From MA-ANB-1 sp965216445 (GTDB taxonomy: Bacteria; Actinomycetota; Acidimicrobiia; Spongiisociales; ZC4RG35): DNA of 64,000 nucleotides. This document shows, piece after piece, positions 25,554 to 34,262 of the stretch; the stretch's first letter is position 1; each line of letters opens with the position of its first letter. The notes below the pieces were generated by a model, which saw nothing but the letters and a program-made list of their open reading frames with translations, was not told the DNA's origin and did no database searches. The stretch lies in the NCBI GenBank assembly GCA_965216445.1, contig OZ244166.1, positions 868,001-932,000 of the forward strand. The letters are read 5' to 3'. Both the position numbers and the translations under genes were made by a program.

Positions 25554-25822
25554 CTGCGGCATGCTCAGGTTCTGACGATGTCTGCTTGTACCGGTCTGGG
25601 AGTACCGGCGCCAAAAACGGGTCGTGGAACCCGGGCCGGTGGGTGGGGGAGGGGAGAGGAACCGTACCCGGGCCCCACGCTGACCGGGTAGGTCCTGCAT
25701 AACGCTTCCACCCTGGACCCTTCCCTTTTGAGGGAGTGTAACGACAAGGTGCTGTTACAAATTGAGTCGGTGTTGATGGCTTTTCCGTTTCCCGCCGAAG
25801 ATGTGCCCAAAAGAGGAGATAC
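25554..25822. other. Intergenic stretch downstream of tRNA-Leu
   Basis: 269 bp without a supportable gene. It holds a G-rich run at 25638-25659 on the plus strand, two copies of CCCGGGCC flanking it (about 25631 and 25666), and the AGAGGAGA ribosome site of the next gene at its end. No recognisable riboswitch, tRNA or small ORF with a ribosome site. Confidence 0.4.
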
Positions 25823-28597
25823 GTGTTGAGTGGTTATCCGGCCGAATATGAGCTCGATGCCGTCCTCCGCGATGGCAGTGGGGTGCGGATCCGACCGATC
25901 AGACCGGATGACGATCAGCTGATCGTTGGGTTCTTTGAGACGCTGGGACCTGAGTCGAGATATTTTCGCTTCTTTCGGATCAAAGAGACGCTCGACCCTG
26001 AGGAAGTGGAGTTCTTCACCAACGTGGACTACGCCGACCGAATGGCACTGATCGCGACAAGTGACGACGAGATGATTGGCGTGGCCAGATACGACCGTGA
26101 TCGCAGCGATCAATCCCACGCAGAGGTAGCTTTTGCAGTTGCTGATGCTCATCAGGGTCGGGGACTCGGCACCAAGCTTCTCCAGTTGCTTACCAACCAC
26201 GCCAGAAACAACGGTATCCAGGGTTTCCGTGCTTTTGTCCTGCCTGAGAATCGGCAGATGATGCGGTTGTTCCGAAACAGTGGCTACGAGCTGTCGAGAA
26301 CGATCGAGGAGGGTGTCTTCACGGTTGACTTTCCTGTTTCGGAGAGTGAGGACACTCTGGCCGCCTCCGCCGAGTACGAAAAACGAGCAGTGGCAGCCTC
26401 TCTACTTCCGATGTTCTTTCCCAAGTCCATCGCGGTAATCGGAGCCTCCAATGACGCGAACTCAATCGGCGGGAAGCTCTTTCACAACATTCTGTCAGAA
26501 GGTTTCACCGGCCCGCTGTATCCCGTGAACCCGAAGTCGAAAGTGGTTCATTCAGTGAGGGCCTACCCGTCGATCCTCGACGTGCCAGATGAGGTCGACC
26601 TCGCCTACGTCGTCGTCCCCCAGCGGTTTGTCATCCAGGTTGCACAGGAGTGTGCCGAAGCGGGCGTTCGAGGAATAGTGGTGATTTCGGCCGGCTTCTC
26701 CGAGGTGAGCGAGGCAGGTGCGGAGGATGAAAGGAAACTCCTGGAGGTCGTGCGCAATGCGGGCATGCGAATGGTGGGGCCGAACTGCATGGGTCTCCTG
26801 AACACGGCGTCCTCCGTCAGGCTCAACGGGACGTTTGCGCCGGTCTTCCCTCCGCCGGGAAATGTGGCCATGTCGAGCCAGTCCGGAGCACTGGGAATCG
26901 CCATCCTCGACTACGCAACACGCAACAACATCGGGATCTCTCAGTTCGTGTCGGTGGGCAACAAGGCGGACGTGAGCGCCAACGACCTTTTGTTGGCTTG
27001 GGAGGACGATCCTGCAACAGATGTGATGACCCTGTATGTGGAATCGTTCGGAAACCCAACGAAGTTCTCTCGTTTGGCGCGGAGAATCGGCAAACACAAG
27101 CCGATCATTGCAGTCAAGTCAGGCCGCTCCGAAGCCGGAAGCAGAGCGGCTTCCTCGCATACTGGAGCCCTTGCCTCCTCAGATGTCGCTGTCTCTGCTC
27201 TCTTCCGACAAGCCGGTGTGATTCGGGTGGACACCATCGAAGAGCTGTTTGATGCAGCCAGCTTGTTGGCCAATCAACCGATACCTGAAGGTAACCGGGT
27301 TGGCATTGTCACGAACGCCGGAGGTCCCGGCATACTTGCGGCCGACGCCCTGGAGGCTCAGGGCCTCGAGTTGCCGGAGCTTTCGAAAGACCTGCAACGC
27401 AAGATTCACGAGGTACTGCCCGCGGAGGCATCCACCCGAAATCCGGTGGATCTGATCGCATCGGGCGGGCCTGCCGAATTCGAGCACGCAACCGAATTGA
27501 TGCTCGAATCAGGTGAGGTTGACTCGGTGATGGTCATTTATGTACCCACGTCGCCGGAAGGTGCTCGAGATGTGGCTGCCGCTCTCCGCACGTGTCAGGA
27601 CGCCTACAGCGGTTCCGTTCCTCTGTTGTCGGTCTTCATGCAGGCAGCAGACGCGTCGACATTTCTGGCTGGTCAGCCCGGAAGCAGGTCGATTCCGACC
27701 TACATGTTCCCTGAAGCAGCCTCAACAGCTCTGGCGCGTGCGGTGAGGCACGGCCGCTGGCGTCTCCGTGACGCTGGACGCGAAGCATCTCTAGATCGCT
27801 CGGCGGTGAATGAGATTCGCTCCGTCCTCGACGAAATTGAAGACGGGATCCCAGAGGAAGGCATGTGGTTGGAGTCGGAGCACGTCGACCGGATCTTGAC
27901 GGCTGCGGGCCTCGGGGTGCCCAGGACCGCCATTGCACGATCAGTCGATGAAGCTGTCGCAGTCGCCCGCGACATCGGAGGGCCCGTCGTGCTCAAGGTC
28001 ATCGCCGATTCCGCATTGCACAAGTCTGACGTTGGCGGTGTCGTTCTCGACTTGGACGGGGACGAGGATGTCAGGCGGGGGTTCAAGCAGGTGACCTCGG
28101 TCGTGGAAGACGCAGACGGAGTTCTAATCCAAGAGTTCGTCGAAGGCGGGCACGAGGTCCTCGTCGGAATGACCCAAGATCCTAATTTTGGGCCACTGGT
28201 CGTTTTCGGCCTGGGTGGCGTATACGTCGAGTTGCTTCAGGATGTTTCCTTCCGAATCCATCCTCTTACCGACATCGATGCTTCCGAGATGATCCGGGAG
28301 ACCAAGGGACATCGTCTTCTCGAGGGCTACCGAAACGAGCCGGTGGGAGATATCGATGCCCTTGAGGCGGCTCTGGAGAAAGTGTCCGGACTGATATCAG
28401 CCGTACCCGAATTAGTGGAAATGGATCTCAACCCGGTCAAGGTGCACGAGCCCGGTCATGGAGTGACGGTGGTTGACGCCAGGATGAGAGTCGAGCCGCT
28501 TCCGCCCTCGGCAAGACCCGAAATGCGTGATCTGCCGTCGGCGCAGCGGCCTGTCTCACCGGTGTCTGCGGCACGAGGCTCAAAGGAATCAAACTGA
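25823..28597 (+). CDS. Protein acetyltransferase: GNAT domain fused to ADP-forming acyl-CoA synthetase-like module
   Basis: A 924-residue fusion. Residues ~1-175 are a GNAT acetyltransferase (AVADAHQGRGLGTKLLQLL, the acetyl-CoA loop). Next come a CoA-binding Rossmann domain (SIAVIGASNDANSIGG), a succinyl-CoA-ligase-like domain with the phospho-His motif AASSHTGALASSD, and an ATP-grasp domain from ~690 (VVLKVIADSALHKSDVGGV). This is the Pat/PatA class of lysine acetyltransferases that control acyl-CoA synthetases, in the arrangement with GNAT first. GTG at 25823 and the next codon TTG are both usable; AGGAG is 4 or 7 nt upstream. The intact phospho-His suggests the ligase part may still be active. 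Confidence 0.92.
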   Translation: MLSGYPAEYELDAVLRDGSGVRIRPIRPDDDQLIVGFFETLGPESRYFRFFRIKETLDPEEVEFFTNVDYADRMALIATSDDEMIGVARYDRDRSDQSHAEVAFAVADAHQGRGLGTKLLQLLTNHARNNGIQGFRAFVLPENRQMMRLFRNSGYELSRTIEEGVFTVDFPVSESEDTLAASAEYEKRAVAASLLPMFFPKSIAVIGASNDANSIGGKLFHNILSEGFTGPLYPVNPKSKVVHSVRAYPSILDVPDEVDLAYVVVPQRFVIQVAQECAEAGVRGIVVISAGFSEVSEAGAEDERKLLEVVRNAGMRMVGPNCMGLLNTASSVRLNGTFAPVFPPPGNVAMSSQSGALGIAILDYATRNNIGISQFVSVGNKADVSANDLLLAWEDDPATDVMTLYVESFGNPTKFSRLARRIGKHKPIIAVKSGRSEAGSRAASSHTGALASSDVAVSALFRQAGVIRVDTIEELFDAASLLANQPIPEGNRVGIVTNAGGPGILAADALEAQGLELPELSKDLQRKIHEVLPAEASTRNPVDLIASGGPAEFEHATELMLESGEVDSVMVIYVPTSPEGARDVAAALRTCQDAYSGSVPLLSVFMQAADASTFLAGQPGSRSIPTYMFPEAASTALARAVRHGRWRLRDAGREASLDRSAVNEIRSVLDEIEDGIPEEGMWLESEHVDRILTAAGLGVPRTAIARSVDEAVAVARDIGGPVVLKVIADSALHKSDVGGVVLDLDGDEDVRRGFKQVTSVVEDADGVLIQEFVEGGHEVLVGMTQDPNFGPLVVFGLGGVYVELLQDVSFRIHPLTDIDASEMIRETKGHRLLEGYRNEPVGDIDALEAALEKVSGLISAVPELVEMDLNPVKVHEPGHGVTVVDARMRVEPLPPSARPEMRDLPSAQRPVSPVSAARGSKESN

Positions 28598-28621
28598 AGT
28601 CGTTTCCTGATTGTGGTGCAG

Positions 28622-29170
28622 ATGGAAGGTGACACTTTTGAGTTTCCGTTCGAAGACTCCATGCTGGATGCCGAAGAGGAGATTTACGAGCCTGAGCAGC
28701 CGACCTGGCGGCGAGGAGTGCTCATTACTACTGCCCTCCTGGTCGCTGCGAGCCTCATCCTCGTGCCGATCTACAACGTGCTCGTAACCGACGACAACGT
28801 TGCTGACAACGGGCTTGAAGTCTGCGGTTTCGACTACTGCGTGGTCAATGATGCGGTAAGGGCGGCCGGGCTGGAGCTGGTTCAGGCCCGTCTCGCCGCC
28901 TCGATCCTTGATGACTCCGAGGCTGGACAACTCAAGGACCACCTGGTTGGTCTGCTTGCCATTGAACCCATTGAGCTGCGCATTGTCGATGACCTCGAAG
29001 GACGCCTCGGAGGCTTCTATGACGCAGAGAGTCGGACGATTGTTGTAGCGCGTCCAGCAAACTCTTGGGTCATTCTCCACGAAGTCGCACATGCTGAAGC
29101 ACGTGGACATGGAGCGGAGTTTCAGACGGTGTTGATTGATCTAGCGCGGAGTTTCTCAATAGACAGCTAG
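28622..29170 (+). CDS. Membrane-anchored HExxH protein, putative metalloprotease
   Basis: A 182-residue protein with an acidic N-terminal ~30 residues, one membrane helix (GVLITTALLVAASLILVPIY, ~33-52) and an extracytoplasmic domain. This ends with a zinc-protease-like motif: HEVAHAEARGHGAEF, i.e. HExxH followed by a third His. Two cysteines sit at CGFDYC. The motif resembles the HExxH...HGxxF pattern of small actinobacterial metallohydrolases. ATG at 28622; an in-frame GTG lies 9 nt upstream and no clear ribosome site decides. Substrate unknown. Confidence 0.7.
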   Translation: MEGDTFEFPFEDSMLDAEEEIYEPEQPTWRRGVLITTALLVAASLILVPIYNVLVTDDNVADNGLEVCGFDYCVVNDAVRAAGLELVQARLAASILDDSEAGQLKDHLVGLLAIEPIELRIVDDLEGRLGGFYDAESRTIVVARPANSWVILHEVAHAEARGHGAEFQTVLIDLARSFSIDS

Positions 29171-29207
29171 CCGCAAATCGACGTCGCCGGGGTGGTGGTT
29201 CTACGTC

Positions 29208-29213
29208 TAGCCT
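29208..29213 (+). promoter_or_regulatory. -10 hexamer, leaderless enoyl-CoA hydratase gene
   Basis: TAGCCT ending 6 nt before the ATG at 29220. Confidence 0.5.
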
Positions 29214-29219
29214 GGGATC

Positions 29220-29993
29220 ATGTCACTTGTTGAACTAACCCGCAGTGGCGCGGTCGCCGTTGTGCAACTGAACAGACCACCCGTCAATGCCTTGAGCGAG
29301 GAGCTCGCCGAGGATCTGCTTGATGCCTTCCACCAATGTGAGGACTCATCCGTCCGAGCTGTCGTGGTCACAGGCGGCAAGATCTTTGCCGTCGGAGCAG
29401 ATATCAAGAGATTCAAGGAACAAATGGATTCCGGGGCAGACGAGGAAGCCTCGGCCACAGCATTGGTTCGCGCCATCGATGCCCTGGAGAACCTGGCGAA
29501 ACCGACAATTGCTGTGGTTCAGGGATTTGCGCTCGGTGGTGGCCTCGAACTGGCGATGGGAGCTGACTTTCGGTACTTGGCCGAGGACGCCAAGGTAGGG
29601 CAGCCCGAGATCCTCCTGGGTCTGATTCCGGGTGCTGGTGGCACGCAACGACTACCGCGTCTCGTTGGATATCAGAGGGCCAAGCGGCTGATACTCAACG
29701 GCGACCAGGTCGGAGCTGGTGAGGCACTCGAAATGGGTTTGGCCGACAAGGTGGGTTCGGCCGACTCGATATTGGACATGGCGATGGAAGATGCGGGGCA
29801 GATGGCAGGTATGGCGACTGTCGCATTGGGTGAGGCGAAACGCGTGCTCAACTCGTCGGGTGTCAACGCCAACTTTGGGGAAGGACGAGTGGCGGAGGGA
29901 GAGGCCTTTCAGAGACTGTTCCACACCGCTGATGCCAAAGAGGGAGTGGCGGCCTTTGTCGAGAAGCGAGACGCCGACTTCAACGGGGAATAG
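29220..29993 (+). CDS. Enoyl-CoA hydratase/isomerase family protein
   Basis: A 257-residue crotonase-fold protein: LNRPPVNALSEEL, oxyanion-hole segments AVGADIKRFKE and FALGGGLELAMGADFR, and catalytic region PEILLGLIPGAGGTQRLPRLVG. Both glutamates expected of a true enoyl-CoA hydratase are present (in GGGLELAM the substituted position is less certain, in GQPEILLG clear). Beta-oxidation or a related CoA pathway is likely. Own leaderless-type promoter; no pathway partner adjacent. Confidence 0.92.
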   Translation: MSLVELTRSGAVAVVQLNRPPVNALSEELAEDLLDAFHQCEDSSVRAVVVTGGKIFAVGADIKRFKEQMDSGADEEASATALVRAIDALENLAKPTIAVVQGFALGGGLELAMGADFRYLAEDAKVGQPEILLGLIPGAGGTQRLPRLVGYQRAKRLILNGDQVGAGEALEMGLADKVGSADSILDMAMEDAGQMAGMATVALGEAKRVLNSSGVNANFGEGRVAEGEAFQRLFHTADAKEGVAAFVEKRDADFNGE

Positions 29994-30008
29994 CCATCAG
30001 CGATGAAA

Positions 30009-30551
30009 TCACTCGATCTCGACTTTGAGTGCGCCGTTCTCCCATTCGACCCTGACTGACACTTCCTCTTCCTCGCTCTCGAAGTCGACGCGCACCTTTT
30101 CTGGTCCGTCGTCTTCGATCTCCATCGAATAGCCAATGGCCGGGGTAGCGCCGGTCAGATGCACCTCGCCATCGGCGTAGGAGACAGTGATGGTTCCGCC
30201 GGACGAGGTAACGGTTTTGACCCCCGACTCGGAGCTCACGGATGTGGAGGTTGTCGCCGACGAAATGGTTGAAGTGCTGCTCCCGGCGACAGATGTAGAA
30301 GTGGATGAGACGGAAGATGTTGTCGACGTAGGAACACTCGACGTGGTTGTAGAGATGTCCGTGGCCGCCGATGACGTTGAGGAACTGGGGGGAAGGGTTG
30401 TGTTTGGTTCGGACTCGGCTGTGGCCAGGATCACCGGGGCTGCGGGCGAGTCGCTGACCTGATTGGACGCGGTGGCAACCACCCACCACGCGGTCACTGT
30501 CACCAGTCCCGTCGCCAGAATCCAACCCAATGCGTACCGCCCGAATCTCAC
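30009..30551 (-). CDS. Ser/Thr-rich membrane-anchored surface protein
   Basis: A 180-residue protein with an N-terminal membrane helix (residues ~7-27), a stalk of ~75 residues that is mostly Ser and Thr (about 42-115), and a small acidic beta domain (ITVSYADGEVHLTG... RVEWENGALKVEIE). GTG start at 30551 with GACAAT 6 nt upstream, so probably leaderless. It is divergent from a two-component system with ~100 bp between, so it may be its target or sensor accessory (inference). No known family. Confidence 0.75.
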   Translation of the reverse strand: MRFGRYALGWILATGLVTVTAWWVVATASNQVSDSPAAPVILATAESEPNTTLPPSSSTSSAATDISTTTSSVPTSTTSSVSSTSTSVAGSSTSTISSATTSTSVSSESGVKTVTSSGGTITVSYADGEVHLTGATPAIGYSMEIEDDGPEKVRVDFESEEEEVSVRVEWENGALKVEIE

Positions 30552-30640
30552 AAGCTCATTGTCCCAGACGACCGGTCAAACGGACATCAGCGAAGTCTCA
30601 AGATTTCCTTAAGGCGTGCCGGTCAAGACAATTCAGGGGA

Positions 30641-30646
30641 TAGGCT
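30641..30646 (+). promoter_or_regulatory. -10 hexamer, leaderless response-regulator gene
   Basis: TAGGCT ending 7 nt before the ATG at 30654. It probably drives the regulator, kinase and possibly the prenyltransferase gene. Confidence 0.5.
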
Positions 30647-30653
30647 CTCTCCG

Positions 30654-31331
30654 ATGGCACGTGTGCATCTGGTCGAAGATGACCCCGAAATCCGACGTCT
30701 CGTGGCGGCTTCATTGGCCAAGATCGGCCACGATGTCGAAAGCTCGGCTACCGCACTTCACGGGTTACAACAAGTAATTGACACCCAACCCGACGTGGTG
30801 ATCCTCGACCTTGGTTTGCCGGATCTCGATGGTGATGAGATGTTGAAGATGTTGCGTGCAGTCAGCGACATCCCGGTGATTGTTGCCACCGCTCGGGAGG
30901 CTGACTCTTCCGCAGTGCGGCTCTTGGACGCCGGTGCTGACGACTATGTCGTCAAGCCATACTCAGTTGAGCAGTTGGAGGCCAGGATTCGCGCCGTTCT
31001 CCGTCGGGCGGGGTCCACGGTATCGGCTCCCGGGTTGTCTGTTGGGGGTTTGACCATCGATGTCTCTTCTCGGGAAGCGTCCCTTGACGGTAAACCGCTG
31101 GGTCTGACGCCCAAAGAGTTCGATCTCCTCCTTCTTCTCGCGGATCGGGCTGGGCAAGTGGTCAGCAAGAGGGAAATGCTGGCTGAAGTTTGGCGGGAGC
31201 CTTACGGGGGATCCGAACGAACCGTCGACGTGCACCTGTCGTGGCTTCGAAAGAAGCTCGGCGAATCGGCTGCAACACCCCGCTATTTGCATACTGTCCA
31301 CGGTGTCGGGGTGAAGTTGCTGGCCCCGTGA
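30654..31331 (+). CDS. OmpR/PhoB-family response regulator
   Basis: A 225-residue two-domain regulator. The receiver shows the acidic pair EDDPE, phosphorylated Asp in VVILDLGLPDLDGDE, conserved Thr/Ala VATARE and KPYSVEQL. The C-terminal winged helix has LTPKEFDLLLLLADRAGQVVS and RTVDVHLSWLRKKLGE. It overlaps the kinase gene by 4 nt (GTGA), making a coupled pair. Confidence 0.95.
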   Translation: MARVHLVEDDPEIRRLVAASLAKIGHDVESSATALHGLQQVIDTQPDVVILDLGLPDLDGDEMLKMLRAVSDIPVIVATAREADSSAVRLLDAGADDYVVKPYSVEQLEARIRAVLRRAGSTVSAPGLSVGGLTIDVSSREASLDGKPLGLTPKEFDLLLLLADRAGQVVSKREMLAEVWREPYGGSERTVDVHLSWLRKKLGESAATPRYLHTVHGVGVKLLAP

Positions 31332-32617
31332 GGTCCCGACTAAACCTCATGGTGATTGGGATTGCCTCCCTAATTGTTGTGGCGTTTGTCGTCCCATTAG
31401 CCCTCACTGTTCGTCAGCAAGCTGACGAACGGGGTCGCCTCGTAGCAGAACGCAATGCTCAGACTGTTGCCGCAGTTGTGGTCAGGGCCACCGCCGCGTC
31501 CGGTGCTGACGTTGGTGAGACCGACTTGGCTGGTGCGATTGGTCCAATTCCCGACGGTGTGGTGGTGGTGCTGCCCGACGGTCCACCTGTCGGGGACGTC
31601 GAACCTGATCCGGTTCTCGTGCAACGAGTTGAAACCGATCGGACAGCCTTATCGGCTTACACCGAAGACGGATTCGGCTTGGCCATACCTATTGCGACCG
31701 ATCAAGGCATCGTGATCGTTTACGCCACTGTCACAGACGATGTCCTGACGTCCGGTGTGGCCACCGCATGGTTACTGCTGGCCGCGTTGGGGCTGGGTCT
31801 CGTCCTGGCTTCATGGCTGGTAGCTGACCGTCTCGGTCGAACCGTGGTCGGACCATCCGAGCGCATTGCAGCAGCAGCTGGGCGCCTCGGGACGGGTGAT
31901 CTTGAAGTGAGGGTCGAAGAGGAAGGTCCCCCCGAGCTTGTATCGATTGCCGCAGCCTTCAACGTTCTGGCTGGACGAATCCGGGATCTCTTGGAAAGCG
32001 AGCGCGAGGAGGTTGCCGATTTGTCGCATCGATTGCGCACACCCCTCACCGCGCTTCGGTTGCAGGTCGAACAACTCGGGCCGGGCGAAGAACGGGAGGC
32101 TTTGCTGGAGAAGGTCGATCGTCTTGGATTGGCAGTCAACGAGCTGATTGAAGAAGCTCGGAGCCGACCCGGAACCGAGTCAGAGGCCTTTGATGTGCTG
32201 GCCGTAGTAAGGAGCCGATGCGAGTTCTGGCGGGTGTTGGCCGATGAACAGGAGAGGCAGGTGAAGTTCGACCTTGACGATGGTTCAGCGCCGGTCTTGG
32301 GGCGCGCCGTCGATGCCGGTGCTGCCGTTGATGCACTGATCGGAAACGTGTTCACTCACACACAGCCTGGGGTGGCATTTGAGGTGCAGGCTAGAAGGGT
32401 AGGAGATCGTGTTGTCCTCGAGATCGCAGATCGGGGTCCAGGCTTCGCAGTCGACTTCGATCCAACCATGCGAGGGCAGAGCGGTGGTGAGTCAAGCGGC
32501 CTGGGCCTGGATATCGTTCGTCGTTTCGCCGAGAACGCAGGTGGTGTGATCCGGCTGAACAACCACAAGGACGGAGGAGCCATTGTCTTCGTCGATCTTC
32601 CGATCAATCAGTCGTAG
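31328..32617 (+). CDS. Sensor histidine kinase
   Basis: A 429-residue membrane kinase: first membrane helix (~8-27), an extracytoplasmic sensor of ~110 residues, second helix (~143-165), HAMP linker, dimerisation domain with phospho-His in DLSHRLRTPLTALRLQ, and ATPase domain with N-box DALIGNVFTHTQ, G1 ADRGPGF and G2 SSGLGLDIVRRFAENAGG. GTG start inside the regulator stop. The sensor domain is small and has no recognised ligand fold. Partner of the preceding OmpR-family regulator. Confidence 0.93.
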   Translation: MRSRLNLMVIGIASLIVVAFVVPLALTVRQQADERGRLVAERNAQTVAAVVVRATAASGADVGETDLAGAIGPIPDGVVVVLPDGPPVGDVEPDPVLVQRVETDRTALSAYTEDGFGLAIPIATDQGIVIVYATVTDDVLTSGVATAWLLLAALGLGLVLASWLVADRLGRTVVGPSERIAAAAGRLGTGDLEVRVEEEGPPELVSIAAAFNVLAGRIRDLLESEREEVADLSHRLRTPLTALRLQVEQLGPGEEREALLEKVDRLGLAVNELIEEARSRPGTESEAFDVLAVVRSRCEFWRVLADEQERQVKFDLDDGSAPVLGRAVDAGAAVDALIGNVFTHTQPGVAFEVQARRVGDRVVLEIADRGPGFAVDFDPTMRGQSGGESSGLGLDIVRRFAENAGGVIRLNNHKDGGAIVFVDLPINQS

Positions 32618-32625
32618 CTGAAGCG

Positions 32626-33480
32626 TTGCGGCGGCTAGGCGACTTCATACGTTTGAGTCGGCCCCACTTCTTGTTGGGCGGGTTCTTGATGTTTGCCCTT
32701 GGGGTTGAGGCAGGACCTTCGATCGACCTATCGACGTATCTTCTCGGGCAGTCGGTCGTCTCTGCTTCGCAGTTGACGGCACACTATGTGAACGAGCACT
32801 TTGACCAAGCGGCTGACAAACTGGTTGTGAACCGAACTCTGTTCTCAGGGGGCAGCGGCATCCTGATCGAGTGGAGTCCAAAACCCCAAGTTGCCTTGCT
32901 GGCTGCGTACGTGACTTCGGTCTTCTCAATCCTTGCTTCAGGTTTCCTGTTCAGAGTTTCTCCGCCCGCTGCAGGCCTGGGGCTCGCCGCCCTCGCAGTC
33001 GCATGGGCTTACTCGGCCCCGCCTATTCGCCTTCTGGGCAGTGGTTGGGGTGAGCTCGTCACCAGCATTGTCGTCACTGTGGTGGTGCCTTCGATGGGTA
33101 TAGCTTTGGCGGGTGGGACGATCAACGCCGAGATCGGATCGACGCTGGCGGTTCTGCTGACGTTCCATATCGCAATGATCTTGGTCTTCGAGCTACCGGA
33201 TCTCGAGACTGACAGGCTGGCCGGCAAACGTGTCCTCGCAGTCCGAATCGGCGAAAAGCGATCCGTACAGCTTGTCTATCTCATTCTCGTCGTCTCGGTG
33301 GCGGGATTTCTTGTCCTCCCTCTGGGAGGTCTCGAAACGCCGGCATGGTCGCAAGCTGCAGTCTTGGCCGCGGCAGGCTTGCTGAGTTGGCTGCTGCTCC
33401 GTCGGCAATACCAGCTCTCAACAGGTGTGGCGGTTCTGGTGTTTGTTCTATCGGGAATCGGTGCACTTCTCGCGTTTTGA
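32626..33480 (+). CDS. UbiA-family prenyltransferase
   Basis: A polytopic membrane protein of 284 residues with about eight or nine helices. The two Asp-rich prenyl-diphosphate motifs are visible: NEHFDQAADKL (first, NxxxDxxxD type) and ELPDLETDRLAGKR (second). It resembles MenA-like enzymes and could act in quinone or other isoprenoid synthesis; the acceptor cannot be named. TTG start 8 nt after the kinase stop, so likely on the same transcript. Confidence 0.88.
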   Translation: MRRLGDFIRLSRPHFLLGGFLMFALGVEAGPSIDLSTYLLGQSVVSASQLTAHYVNEHFDQAADKLVVNRTLFSGGSGILIEWSPKPQVALLAAYVTSVFSILASGFLFRVSPPAAGLGLAALAVAWAYSAPPIRLLGSGWGELVTSIVVTVVVPSMGIALAGGTINAEIGSTLAVLLTFHIAMILVFELPDLETDRLAGKRVLAVRIGEKRSVQLVYLILVVSVAGFLVLPLGGLETPAWSQAAVLAAAGLLSWLLLRRQYQLSTGVAVLVFVLSGIGALLAF

Positions 33481-33518
33481 CGGTGAGCAACCGGCTTGGG
33501 TTCTGACACCCTCGAAGT

Positions 33519-33548
33519 CGAGGGGCCCCCGTTCTTGGAGGCCCCTCG
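33519..33548. terminator. Perfect hairpin between convergent genes
   Basis: CGAGGGGCC at 33519-33527 pairs with GGCCCCTCG at 33540-33548, a 9-bp G+C-rich stem with a 12-nt loop. It lies between the convergent prenyltransferase and fasciclin genes, and could stop transcription from both sides. No strong T-run on either side, so Rho-independent function is less certain. Confidence 0.55.
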
Positions 33549-33567
33549 TCTTGTCGATTGGATTGCT

Positions 33568-34092
33568 CTAGGGAAGGAGCACCGATTCGCTGAGTACGTT
33601 GATTATGCCGTTGGAGGCGTAGATGTTCGTCGTCGAGACACCGGCTTCTATCAGCTGGTGTCTGGTGACCTTTTCACCGTTCAGCATCCAGTAAGAGCGC
33701 TGCGAGAGCACGTCGCGACGGTGGCCGACGGTTACGTGATAAGTGAGGATGTCGGCGAGTGCACCCTCTCCGAACGCAGCGTCAACTCCACCACTGTCGA
33801 TGAAATCGATTACAGCCTGCTCGGTCAGCGGGCCGCCGAGGATTCCTTCGAAGGTCGAGACGAACGCGGCGTCGGTGGGTGCGAAGACCCGGAGTTTGTC
33901 ATCTCCGCTGAGGGCACCAACCAGGTCAGCCTCGATGACTGCTGCCTGAAGAACGTCGAACTCGCCATCGTCGGCCAAGACAATGTCGACGATTGTTCCG
34001 GGTGCTGGTTCTTCTTCAGTGGCTGCCGATGCCGGCAGAGCCATTGTTAGCGCCATCGCCGTCGCGACAGCCAGGGCGGTGAATCGTTTCAT
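33568..34092 (-). CDS. Secreted fasciclin (FAS1) domain protein
   Basis: A 174-residue exported protein: signal peptide MKRFTALAVATAMALTMALP with cleavage likely after ASA (~residue 23), then one FAS1 domain with the H1-like LRVFAPTDAAFVSTFEG box and the C-terminal YASNGIINVLSESVLLP (NGxIHVID-like) box. FAS1 domains mediate adhesion or matrix interactions. A perfect AGGAGG lies 6 nt before the ATG, suggesting strong translation. Stands alone. Confidence 0.92.
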   Translation of the reverse strand: MKRFTALAVATAMALTMALPASAATEEEPAPGTIVDIVLADDGEFDVLQAAVIEADLVGALSGDDKLRVFAPTDAAFVSTFEGILGGPLTEQAVIDFIDSGGVDAAFGEGALADILTYHVTVGHRRDVLSQRSYWMLNGEKVTRHQLIEAGVSTTNIYASNGIINVLSESVLLP

Positions 34093-34212
34093 TTGAGCCT
34101 CCTATTGCTCTCTCTTGCACCTCTTATTCGGGGCGGAAGAGATTCCGGATGAACCGAAAGCACGTAGATGTTTCTTTGAGCGATTCAGGAGCACTCGGGC
34201 GGGCACAAAAGA

Positions 34213-34241
34213 GGAGACGCCCTCGGATCGAGGGCGTCTCC
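34213..34241 (-). terminator. Intrinsic terminator of the 5'-nucleotidase gene
   Basis: A 13-bp perfect stem, GGAGACGCCCTCG with CGAGGGCGTCTCC, loop of 3 nt. On the minus strand it is followed by TCTTTTGT. It lies 22 nt downstream of the nucleotidase stop. Confidence 0.85.
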
Positions 34242-34262
34242 AGTTGTCCAGGTTGTACCGGA

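Noticed and set aside
25554..25822. Riboswitch or small RNA downstream of tRNA-Leu
   Set aside because: No known riboswitch core or conserved stem pattern could be recognised; only a G-rich run is noted.
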